Positions 1-6,777 of a DNA stretch of 7,117 bases are shown one piece after another. The position numbers and the translations under genes are program-made. The DNA is taken from assembly GCA_903957405.1 (NCBI GenBank), contig CAJBPC010000573.1, positions 1 to 7,117 of the forward strand, read 5' to 3'. Under the pieces are notes generated by a model, which was given only the letters and a program-made list of their open reading frames with translations, ran no database searches and was not told the origin of the DNA. The stretch comes from an uncultured bacterium (GTDB taxonomy: Bacteria; Bacteroidota; Bacteroidia; Chitinophagales; Chitinophagaceae). Position 1 is the first letter of the stretch, and the number at the start of each line of letters is the position of its first letter.

Positions 1-616
1 CACCGAGATCTCCCACAATGCCTTGAATGGCATCTTCATCCATGATGCGGATGCTGCGGTCGACCTGCAGATCGAAGCTTGTGCCGGAATGATTCACCAA
101 CTGCATCTTTTTTGTGAAGTCGGCCTCCCGCCGGTCGGCATGCACCAGGTCGAATGGTATGGTGTCAAGCACGCCCGGGACCTGCCATGCCTCAAAACTG
201 AAAGCGCTGCCGGGCCGGAAAAAAATGGAGAACTGTCCACCCTCCGGTCCTATCCAGAAGCGTTCCTCCCCACCGAATGCACTGAAATGCGGGGTGAATT
301 TCCCGGAACGGATCAGCTCGTGGTTGATCCACCCAAAACTGGTTCCGGCAAGTCCTTCTGCGGTACTGGTCATCACCCTTCCCTGATAGGCGGGGAGCAC
401 GATCAGCTCCGCACCCGAGCTGTCATCACCCAACAGGATGAGGTCCTTATGGTATTCCCGGAGAAAGGCGAGGTCGTGGCCAAAGGTTCCTGCGGGCATC
501 ACCACAGGGGCATCTATTTTTTCATTTCTCTTGCCTGACCCGCAGCCGGTCAGCAGGATGACCGCGACGGCGGGAGCGATGAGGGGACAAAGAAATGTCT
601 GAACGCAGTGGCGCAT
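1..616 (-). CDS. DUF6786-like lipoprotein, N-terminal 205 residues (3' end outside window)
   Basis: The frame stays open from the ATG at 616 to the left edge, giving 205 residues with no stop; the rest of the protein is cut off. Residues 1-25 form a lipoprotein signal: a short basic start, a hydrophobic stretch (about 12-22) and the lipobox LLTGC with the acylated cysteine at 25. The next residues are GSG, so there is no aspartate at +2. The mature part has the blocks I associate with the DUF6786 family of Bacteroidota: PAYQGRVMTSTAEG at 75-88, SFGWIN at 93-98, AFGGEERFWIGPEGGQFSIF at 113-132 and MQLVNHSGTSFDLQVDR at 171-187. The family's function is unknown to me. The glycine-rich strands and the WIGPEGG block recall galactose-mutarotase-like beta-sandwich proteins, which would fit a sugar cluster, but that is inference. 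It should sit in the periplasmic or outer membrane. It lies 210 bases after slyD, so it may be transcribed separately. No clear ribosome binding site precedes the ATG. Confidence 0.82.
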   Translation of the reverse strand, partial: MRHCVQTFLCPLIAPAVAVILLTGCGSGKRNEKIDAPVVMPAGTFGHDLAFLREYHKDLILLGDDSSGAELIVLPAYQGRVMTSTAEGLAGTSFGWINHELIRSGKFTPHFSAFGGEERFWIGPEGGQFSIFFRPGSAFSFEAWQVPGVLDTIPFDLVHADRREADFTKKMQLVNHSGTSFDLQVDRSIRIMDEDAIQGIVGDLG

Positions 617-768
617 GGGTGGAGTGATTGTTTGTTAAGGTACATATTCATCCTCAATCGACCGTCATCCGAGGCGCGTAATTGTTGTCTTTTAGCGGAA
701 AACGGCTCCCATGGCTCATCCGAGTGCTTGTGATCGGCGCTGTCCCTCAGGATCTTCGATAAAAGTAT

Positions 769-842
769 GGCCGGTTGATCGCGAAGCATTCGGATGGTGA
801 AAAAAGACGAGGCAGCCAAGCATTGATCAGCAACAACCGGCC
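769..842 (-). terminator. Possible long-loop hairpin downstream of slyD
   Basis: On the minus strand GGCCGGTTG (842-834, inside the last slyD codons) can pair with CAACCGGCC (777-769). A further GATC/GATC pairing (828-825 with 783-777 region, at 780-777) is possible if five bases bulge out. The loop is long, over 40 bases, and holds a run of six T. The stem is followed by the T-rich ATACTTTTATC. This could end transcription after slyD, but the long loop is atypical and the left arm is coding sequence, so chance pairing is quite possible. Confidence 0.2.
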
Positions 843-1318
843 GGTCCGCATCCGCCCTGCACCTGAAAAACGGTCATGCGTGTCACGAGCTCTTCTTGAG
901 ATGCATCGCGGATCCCGGCGACCCGGATGGTATAGTGCAATTCCTTACCCGCCAGGGGGTGGTTCGCATCGAGCAGGATGCCGTGCGCGCGCTTGCGGAT
1001 GACATACCCCTCTGTCCCGTCGAATAATCTGATCAGATCGCCTTCATGGATCGCTTCGGGTTCGTCAAGGTCGTTGTTCGACACTTCAAGCACGAGGCTT
1101 GCTTCCCGAAGTCCGTACGCTTGCAACGGAGGTACCACCACGTCGACCACTTCGTTTTCCTTCATCCCCTCCAGCACACGTTCCAGTCCGGGCAACAATA
1201 CGCCGGACCCATGGAGGTATTCCTCGGGCGGGTTGGATGAATTATCTTCCAGCAACGCTCCGTTTTCGTCTTTCAGCATGTAGTGTATCGATACGATCCT
1301 GTCTTTTTCTACGGTCAT
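827..1318 (-). CDS. slyD: SlyD-type FKBP peptidyl-prolyl cis-trans isomerase
   Basis: A complete 163-residue protein. SlyD-type FKBPs speed cis-trans isomerisation of proline bonds and act as folding chaperones in the cytoplasm; no signal peptide is visible here. The FKBP core is split in the SlyD manner. Residues 1-70 hold the first half, with the block LHGSGVLLPGLERVLEGM at 35-52 and VVPPLQAYG at 61-69. Residues about 71-115 form the insert-in-flap domain that binds unfolded clients. The second half carries DANHPLAGKELHYTIRVAGI at 117-136, close to the SlyD consensus, followed by a DASQEEL helix. The C-terminus ends in GGCGPAGCC, with cysteines at 157, 162 and 163. It is a short cysteine-rich tail in place of the long His/Cys metal-binding tail of Escherichia coli SlyD. 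The ATG lies only four bases past the stop of the GH116 gene, so the two are almost surely co-transcribed. The symbol is assigned from family resemblance. Confidence 0.9.
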   Translation of the reverse strand: MTVEKDRIVSIHYMLKDENGALLEDNSSNPPEEYLHGSGVLLPGLERVLEGMKENEVVDVVVPPLQAYGLREASLVLEVSNNDLDEPEAIHEGDLIRLFDGTEGYVIRKRAHGILLDANHPLAGKELHYTIRVAGIRDASQEELVTRMTVFQVQGGCGPAGCC

Positions 1319-1322
1319 GGTG

Positions 1323-3983
1323 TTACAATATGATGTGGAGTCGCTTTCCTGCGGGGATGATCACTGTTGGGTTGAAATGAATGACGGCTTCTCCTGCATG
1401 GTTCGATATGGTGGCTGCTATGATTTGGTCATCCAGGCTGATCTTGTACCTCCTGACGATGCGGCCGGCATCGAGGGACAGGCTGTTCAGGCTTAGGGTG
1501 CCGTAATTGACGCGGATGTCCGCTTCCATCCGACGCCCGCTTTTCTTTTGTGTATATGTTCCCCATGCTTCTGCAGCGGTGAATGGAGCCTTGAAATGCG
1601 CAGGATCCATCTTCGGCGCGAATCGCATGTAGCCTTTCGGTCCGTGGTATTCGAATCCGCATGCCGTGATGAAAGTGCCATAGCTGGCCATCGCGCGGGC
1701 ATAGTGGTCGCTGCATTCGATCTCATTGAATGGATTCCTCTTGGCAGCGTGGTAGCGGTCGTGGATCATCCGCGTGATCACCAGTGCCTCATCGATCATG
1801 CCCTCTGCCATCATGTGGGATGCCACCTGATGTTCGAAGCCGCTCATGCATTCGTGGAAATATCCAAGTTGCCAGGTGACGTTCTCCCCATAGGGTTTTG
1901 CTTCGTTGCGGGGATTGGTGTTCATCACCAGCCCGCCTTCGCCGGGCAGTGCATAAGGCCTGGCGCCCTTGCGGTCTTTTATGTACGGTCCGACGTCGGG
2001 GGTGAAATTATACTTCCAAAGTGCCCTCAGTGCCGATAATGTTTTTTGGCGATCGATGATCCTTCCCAAGCCTGCCTGGAAGGCCCAGCCCTGTCCGTAC
2101 ACCTGGTCGATGTGGCAGGTGTTGTAGGATCCGAGTTTCTGGCGGCCCAGGACGGGATCCGGCCGATGGATGAAGTATTCTCCGTTGAAAAGCTTTTCCT
2201 CCATGTTCCGGCTGCCCATCTCCACATATGACGCACATGCCTTTTCGAATGCCGCATCATCCATTTCCCCGGCCATCATCTGTCCTGCCTTCACCGCTGC
2301 GATGCAGAGGCCGACAAGCCATGCGATCTCCCCGTCCCAGACGGCATCCAGCGTGTTTTCGATGGGCGTGTCTTCCATGCCGTCATGGTTCCGGTCCTGA
2401 GCCATGAGCCATTGCAGGGCTTTTTTGATTTTTTCCCAGTTCCTTCTCAGGAAGGCATCATCCTTACTCATCTGGTGCTCTCGCCATATCCGGAGGATCG
2501 TGCCTGCCTGTCCGTCGATGGCCGGGCCGGCTGCCGCCTCTCCGCGGTAGCGCATCATCCCGTCGGGTTTCAGGGAGATGCCGAGATCCACGCGCTCCCG
2601 TGTGTCCCTTTCGAGGGATGGAAAGATGCGGCCCATCGCCTGGGCATACTGCCAGACGTGCGTGCATGTCCCCGGGCAACAACCTACGCCTTCCCAGGCA
2701 TAGAACCGGCCTGATTCGAACCGGTGCGCCATGGTGGTGGCGAGGCAGGAGATGTTCAGGAATGTCCGCTCAATGAACCACCAGGGAAGTGTGGAGTCAT
2801 ACCAGGTCTCTTTCCATGCACGGCTCTCTTCCGATAGCTTCCGGTGGTTCGATCGGACATAAACGATGACGTCTGCGGCGGAGCCGAACCAGTTGTTATA
2901 GTATCTTCCCCTGTCGGTGATGTTCTTGTGCAGTTGCAGGTTCTTGAAATGCCAGCTGATGATGAAATCCAGCCTAGCCACTCCCCCCGCATCTATCTTT
3001 TTCCGGGATACGACCGCCCCGATGAGTGACTCACGGTAATGCTTAGCCGAAGTATTGGGACCCGCCTGCGAAAACGATGCATCGTCGACGGGAAGCCTGA
3101 AATCGGTGTGGCAGGATGCCGTTCCCGACAGCGGCGCAATGGCCATGGTGCCGAAATCCGCTTCCCCGGCCTGTTTCGGATCGGCGTTGTTCCGCATGCT
3201 GCAAAGGATGAATGTCGCCCCTTCGGATCCTTTCACTTCGTTCATGCGGTGGTCGTCGCCATGGGCTGACCGGGGAGATGTTTTATTCTCCAGCCATCCC
3301 AGTACATCCACTTCGACCGGGGCATCGGATCTGTTCCGGATCTCGAATGAATGGATCGTGCAGGGCAGGGATGAGTTCTTATCGTCCAGGGGAATGAATG
3401 GCGAGAAGATATCGGCGACGATCTCCACGGGCAAGGATCGGTCCACATACCTGACTTTCGCCATGGGATAGGTCGCCTCGAAGACGATCTCATCCCAATC
3501 GCCGTACTCCATTTGTTTGATGACGGTCTTGTCGCCCGTTCGAATCCGGAAGGCGAATCCCTGCTTTAACGGACGGATGTCCACCGCTGGTTGCACATAT
3601 GCGGATCCGTCCTGCGCGCGCACTTTTTTCCCCGCATGCACTTCACTGTGCCAGTCTATGGTCTTCGGATCGATCCCGTTCTGGTTCTCGTTGAAGATAT
3701 CCCAAAGCCAGAGTCTTCCGTCACCGCCGAGGTAGACGGTGCCTGCATTGACACCTCCCACCGGCATGCCGATGTATCTGAGTTCGTTCTTAGACTTCAG
3801 ATAGCGCGTCACGATGCCCCGTTTTGACAGGGATTTCACCCATTCAGGGTCAAGCTTCTTATCGGCCGGGATGTTGTGCAATACCTCGCCTGGCAGGAAT
3901 GGTCCGGCGATGGCTCTTGCTTGTGCACCATACATACCGGCGCTGAAGATGCCTGATGTTCGAAGGAAATGACGACGATCCAT
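1323..3983 (-). CDS. Tat-exported GH116 (DUF608/GBA2-like) glycoside hydrolase
   Basis: A complete 886-residue protein. GH116 enzymes are retaining beta-glycosidases, including beta-glucosidases, beta-xylosidases and human bile-acid beta-glucosidase GBA2. Residues 1-24 look like a twin-arginine signal (RRHFLRTSG at 3-11, likely cleavage after ARA at 22-24), so it should act in the periplasm or outside. Residues about 65-390 match the N-terminal beta-sandwich domain, with GMPVGGVNAGTVYLGGDG at 72-89 and the block HGDDHRMNEVKG at 241-252. Residues about 395-800 match the (alpha/alpha)6 catalytic domain. By comparison with GBA2, E431 in YAWEG is the likely nucleophile and D546 in ENTLDAVWDG the likely acid/base. 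NPFNEIECSDHYARAMASYG (750-769) carries E754 and R763, whose spacing equals that of the glucose-contacting E777 and R786 of the Thermoanaerobacterium enzyme. The E431-D546 interval (115) is shorter than in GBA2. Cysteines 435, 436 and 440 lie beside the nucleophile. The substrate cannot be read from the sequence. Confidence 0.9.
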   Translation of the reverse strand: MDRRHFLRTSGIFSAGMYGAQARAIAGPFLPGEVLHNIPADKKLDPEWVKSLSKRGIVTRYLKSKNELRYIGMPVGGVNAGTVYLGGDGRLWLWDIFNENQNGIDPKTIDWHSEVHAGKKVRAQDGSAYVQPAVDIRPLKQGFAFRIRTGDKTVIKQMEYGDWDEIVFEATYPMAKVRYVDRSLPVEIVADIFSPFIPLDDKNSSLPCTIHSFEIRNRSDAPVEVDVLGWLENKTSPRSAHGDDHRMNEVKGSEGATFILCSMRNNADPKQAGEADFGTMAIAPLSGTASCHTDFRLPVDDASFSQAGPNTSAKHYRESLIGAVVSRKKIDAGGVARLDFIISWHFKNLQLHKNITDRGRYYNNWFGSAADVIVYVRSNHRKLSEESRAWKETWYDSTLPWWFIERTFLNISCLATTMAHRFESGRFYAWEGVGCCPGTCTHVWQYAQAMGRIFPSLERDTRERVDLGISLKPDGMMRYRGEAAAGPAIDGQAGTILRIWREHQMSKDDAFLRRNWEKIKKALQWLMAQDRNHDGMEDTPIENTLDAVWDGEIAWLVGLCIAAVKAGQMMAGEMDDAAFEKACASYVEMGSRNMEEKLFNGEYFIHRPDPVLGRQKLGSYNTCHIDQVYGQGWAFQAGLGRIIDRQKTLSALRALWKYNFTPDVGPYIKDRKGARPYALPGEGGLVMNTNPRNEAKPYGENVTWQLGYFHECMSGFEHQVASHMMAEGMIDEALVITRMIHDRYHAAKRNPFNEIECSDHYARAMASYGTFITACGFEYHGPKGYMRFAPKMDPAHFKAPFTAAEAWGTYTQKKSGRRMEADIRVNYGTLSLNSLSLDAGRIVRRYKISLDDQIIAATISNHAGEAVIHFNPTVIIPAGKRLHIIL

Positions 3984-4113
3984 AGGTCAATGGAATGAAT
4001 GGATTTCGGCAAAGGTTTTTCTTCCGGTGTGATGGCTCCTGTGATCGGCAGCAATTATTTTGACAAACAGGATCGATTCTCTGTCGGCAACCTCATCGGA
4101 AAGTAGCGCTGTC

Positions 4114-5400
4114 TCAGCTTTTCCACTCCTTTCGGTAATGTGGGCGCAACAGTGAACCGGCCTCTTTGTCCTTCACGAACCGTTCCTTTGCCGGATTCCA
4201 TGTCAATGGGCGGCGGAGCTGGTACGCGATATTCGCCAGGGCGCAGACAGAGTTGGAGCGATGTCCGACTTCGGCATGACAGATGGGCTTTGTCCCGTTC
4301 TTGCAGGCGTTTAGCCAGTCTGCGTAATGGTCGTCGGACGTATACAACCGGGTTTCTCCGGCTTGGATCGTTGCCGTGGATATAGTGGCAGGGTTGCTGT
4401 CGAAATAGTTCCGGGCGATATCGATGGTCCCTTTTTCTCCTATGAACCGTACGCCGAAGCCGCGGCCGAAATCCTCGTGTTTCATGACCACACCGTTGGC
4501 ATAGGTCATTTGCAGGCCGCGCAATGCTTTGGGATCCGATGGCGGGTTGAACGATACAGGACCTGTCTCATCCATTCCGAGGCCCCATTGTGCGATGTCG
4601 AACATGTGCGCACCCCAGTCCGACAGGATGCCGCCGGCATATTCGCTGTATTTCCTCCAGTTGGGGAAGATGTCTTTCTCCACGGGCGGAGAGAGTTCGG
4701 AGTGGAAGGGATGATATTTCGCCGGTCCGACCCATCCTTCCCAGTTAAGGTGTGCGGGTTTTTCCTCCTGTCCGAGGTTCCAGGGGATCGCCGGATCCCC
4801 GACATTCACGACGACCTCTTTGATCGTTCCGATGTATCCGTTGCGGACGAGCTCGCACGCCTGGCGGAAATTTTTCCAGGACCGCTGCATGCTTCCGGTC
4901 TGCAGCACCACGTTGTATTTATCGACGGCATCCACCACGGCCCTTCCTTCCGCGACCGTCCTCGTCAACGGCTTTTCCAGATAGATGTGCTTCTTCGCCG
5001 CGGCGGCCTTGACGGCTTGCATGGCATGCCAGTGGTCGGGGGTGGCGATGACCACGCCGTCGATGTCCTTGTCTGCCAGCAACTCACGGTAATCCGTAAA
5101 CGATTTGAAGCCGCCCGTGGGTGCCAGGCCGCTCATCTCGGCATATGCTTTTTCTGCGAGGGTCTTGAAGCGTGCGAGCTTGGTCGCGTCCACATCGACG
5201 CCCGAGACGATCCGCACGGGTTGTTTTTTGAAATTGTTGAGCAAACCCCTCGACTGCTTCCCTGTTCCGATGAACCCGATCCTGAACAGATCGCTCGGAG
5301 CCGTGTGGCCTTTGCCCAATACGAAACGGGGGACGATGAAGAACGAGGCTGCGGCTGTGGCGGTCTGCTGTATGAAACGGCGGCGTGATGAGGGATTCAT
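4114..5400 (-). CDS. Tat-exported Gfo/Idh/MocA family oxidoreductase
   Basis: A complete 428-residue protein. The family oxidises or reduces sugars, sugar acids or related cyclitols with NAD(P). Residues 1-30 form a twin-arginine signal: SSRRRFIQQTA at 4-14, then an Ala-rich hydrophobic segment. Residues about 38-165 are the Rossmann domain, with the dinucleotide loop GFIGTGKQSRG at 42-52, ATPDHWHAMQAV at 119-130 and EKP at 142-144, the family's conserved Lys motif. The EKP motif argues against GH109, which as I recall has EVPAA there. Residues about 170-428 form the C-terminal alpha/beta domain, including GGILSDWGAHMFDIAQWGLG (256-275), whose H265 and D268 lie where the family's substrate-site residues are found. 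Tat export suggests the protein folds around a tightly held cofactor before export, as glucose-fructose oxidoreductase does. The gene lies 130 bases before the GH116 gene and 87 bases after the class V enzyme gene, consistent with a loose operon. The substrate is unknown; a glycoside or keto-sugar is plausible from context. Confidence 0.9.
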   Translation of the reverse strand: MNPSSRRRFIQQTATAAASFFIVPRFVLGKGHTAPSDLFRIGFIGTGKQSRGLLNNFKKQPVRIVSGVDVDATKLARFKTLAEKAYAEMSGLAPTGGFKSFTDYRELLADKDIDGVVIATPDHWHAMQAVKAAAAKKHIYLEKPLTRTVAEGRAVVDAVDKYNVVLQTGSMQRSWKNFRQACELVRNGYIGTIKEVVVNVGDPAIPWNLGQEEKPAHLNWEGWVGPAKYHPFHSELSPPVEKDIFPNWRKYSEYAGGILSDWGAHMFDIAQWGLGMDETGPVSFNPPSDPKALRGLQMTYANGVVMKHEDFGRGFGVRFIGEKGTIDIARNYFDSNPATISTATIQAGETRLYTSDDHYADWLNACKNGTKPICHAEVGHRSNSVCALANIAYQLRRPLTWNPAKERFVKDKEAGSLLRPHYRKEWKS

Positions 5401-5487
5401 GGCAAATTTCGTTTAAACTTCTAATATAGTTATTCTGTCGCGATTGTTGTGATTTCTGTCATATGTCTGACGACAATCTCTGATCCC

Positions 5488-6654
5488 TTATCGGATGAGT
5501 GTTCCTTCAGACTTGATTTCCGCAAGTGCGGCATGCAATGCATCAAGGTCTTTTTCGTCATTGAATGCATTGATGGAATAGCGGATGTACACATCGTCTT
5601 CCTGCCGCATCAGCGGTACTTCGATCCTGAATTGTGTGAACAATCTGCGTTGCAGCATTTCCGGTTCAGGACTTTTTATGGGGATGCTGATCATCTGTCC
5701 GATCCATTGATCATCCAGCGGGGAGACGGGCTCGGTTTCGAGCAAAGCGAAGAACCTCCCCGCGTGACCGATCACCATATCGTGGCAGTCCCTTGCGACT
5801 TTTCGCCAATCGTGTGCTGCCATGAATTCGATGCAGGCGGGCACGGTGAGGAATGCGGAGAAATCGCGGGTGCCGGTCATCTGGTGGTAGTCCAGAAACT
5901 GCGAATGAGAGGGCTTTGCCGCCCTGTATCCCCAACTCACGACCAGCGGATCGAGCATCTGTTGATATGCTTTTTCGGCATAAAGGAAGGAGCAGCCTTT
6001 GGGTGCCATCATCCATTTGTGGCAGGCTCCCGTGTAAAAATCCGCACGGATGGACGATAAGTCGAACGGGATATGCCCCGGCACATGGGCTCCGTCAACG
6101 ATGGTGACAAGTCCCCTTGCCTTGGCTTCCTCGCATGCCTCCTTCACCGGCAGGATAACGCCTGTCGTGCTGGTGATATGGCTGATGAACAGGACTTTTG
6201 TCCGTTCATTCACGCCTGCGAAAAGATCCTTCAGAAACTGTTCCTTACTGACAAGGGGCAGGGTGATCTTCTGCCTTCGGTATGTCGCCTGCTTCCTGTT
6301 GCAGTGAAAATCCCATGCCCGGTCGCAGGCTCCGTATTCGATGTTCGTCGACAATACCTCATCCCCCGGTTGCAGCGGCAGGCTGCTGGCGATGGTATTG
6401 ATGGCATATGAGGGATTGGTCACATACACCAGATCGTCCGGATCCGGGCAGTTGATGTATTCGGCGAGTGCAGCCCTTGAGTTCGCCAGATACTGATGGC
6501 CATCGAATGCGATGAACTGCACCGGTTCCGCCTCCAGCAACAACTGCCATTCCCGGTACTTTTCGAACACCGGACCCGGGGTCGCACCAAATGAACCGAA
6601 GTTCAGGAAGTGGATGTCTTTACGCAGCAGGAAATGTGATGTGAGATCTTTCAT
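5488..6654 (-). CDS. Class V (isopenicillin-N epimerase-like) PLP-dependent enzyme
   Basis: A complete protein of 388 residues from the ATG at 6654. An in-frame TTG at 6663 would add three residues, but the ATG is preferred because the conserved region begins soon after it (FLNFGSFGATP at 16-26, the class V opening motif). PLP residues are clear. IVDGAHVPG (185-193) gives D187, which contacts the pyridine nitrogen, and H190. TGACHKWMMAPKG (208-220) gives K213, the Schiff-base lysine. TGTRDFSAFL (260-269) supplies phosphate-side contacts, and IRYSINAFND (357-366) holds R358, the likely carboxylate-binding arginine. The overall pattern matches CefD-like proteins rather than NifS/SufS cysteine desulfurases, since I see no catalytic cysteine loop. 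The family includes amino-acid epimerases and C-S lyases, so the reaction and substrate stay open. There is no signal peptide, so it should be cytoplasmic, unlike the next two gene products. It is the first gene after the terminator at 6708-6751. Confidence 0.88.
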   Translation of the reverse strand: MKDLTSHFLLRKDIHFLNFGSFGATPGPVFEKYREWQLLLEAEPVQFIAFDGHQYLANSRAALAEYINCPDPDDLVYVTNPSYAINTIASSLPLQPGDEVLSTNIEYGACDRAWDFHCNRKQATYRRQKITLPLVSKEQFLKDLFAGVNERTKVLFISHITSTTGVILPVKEACEEAKARGLVTIVDGAHVPGHIPFDLSSIRADFYTGACHKWMMAPKGCSFLYAEKAYQQMLDPLVVSWGYRAAKPSHSQFLDYHQMTGTRDFSAFLTVPACIEFMAAHDWRKVARDCHDMVIGHAGRFFALLETEPVSPLDDQWIGQMISIPIKSPEPEMLQRRLFTQFRIEVPLMRQEDDVYIRYSINAFNDEKDLDALHAALAEIKSEGTLIR

Positions 6655-6707
6655 GGGGATCAATGTTACGATTTATTTCATCATCCGGAAGCATGGAATG
6701 AAACAAG

Positions 6708-6751
6708 AAGCGGAGCGCCACAGGCTCAAATGAACCTGCGACACTCCGCTT
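6708..6751 (-). terminator. Strong intrinsic terminator after the OmpA-domain gene
   Basis: Two 20-base arms (6751-6732 and 6727-6708) enclose the four-base loop ATTT. Read as minus-strand RNA, all 20 positions pair: 16 Watson-Crick and four G-U wobbles. Read on the plus strand those four positions become A-C mismatches, so the structure is built for minus-strand RNA. The first eight pairs at the base (AAGCGGAG) are perfect. The 3' side continues CTTGTTTCATTCC, a T-rich though not pure tract. It starts 26 bases after the stop at 6778 and ends before the next gene's ATG at 6654, so it most likely ends transcription of the OmpA-domain gene. Confidence 0.8.
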
Positions 6752-6777
6752 GGATCTCTCTTCTTCGAGCGGGTCTT

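Noticed and set aside
23..538. A 171-residue plus-strand frame at the left edge
   Set aside because: It is antisense to the lipoprotein gene, whose minus-strand translation shows a signal peptide and conserved blocks; the plus-strand translation shows nothing recognisable.
550..819. An 89-residue minus-strand frame filling the gap between slyD and the lipoprotein gene
   Set aside because: It runs into the lipoprotein coding sequence in another frame, has no recognisable motif and an irregular composition. The lipoprotein start with its lipobox is far better supported.
4327..5388. A 353-residue open frame on the plus strand, opposite the Gfo/Idh/MocA gene
   Set aside because: It lies wholly antisense to a gene with clear family motifs. 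Its translation shows no recognisable domain and is the kind of long shadow frame expected opposite a GC-rich coding sequence.
4114..5400. GH109 glycosidase as the identity of the Gfo/Idh/MocA protein
   Set aside because: The protein has the oxidoreductase motif EKP rather than the EVPAA-type motif I associate with GH109, so a redox role is the safer call.
5401..5487. A Bacteroidota-type promoter (TTTG and TAnnTTTG boxes) before the Gfo/Idh/MocA gene
   Set aside because: TATATTAG resembles the downstream box with one mismatch, but no TTTG lies at the expected spacing, so the match is no better than chance in an AT-rich gap. The other gaps gave no better candidates.
5449..6060. A 203-residue plus-strand frame
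   Set aside because: It lies almost entirely opposite the class V PLP enzyme gene, which carries a complete active site; no domain is visible in this translation.
6655..6663. TTG at 6663 as the start of the class V enzyme
   Set aside because: The ATG nine bases downstream is the more usual start codon, loses no conserved sequence, and no ribosome binding site favours the TTG.
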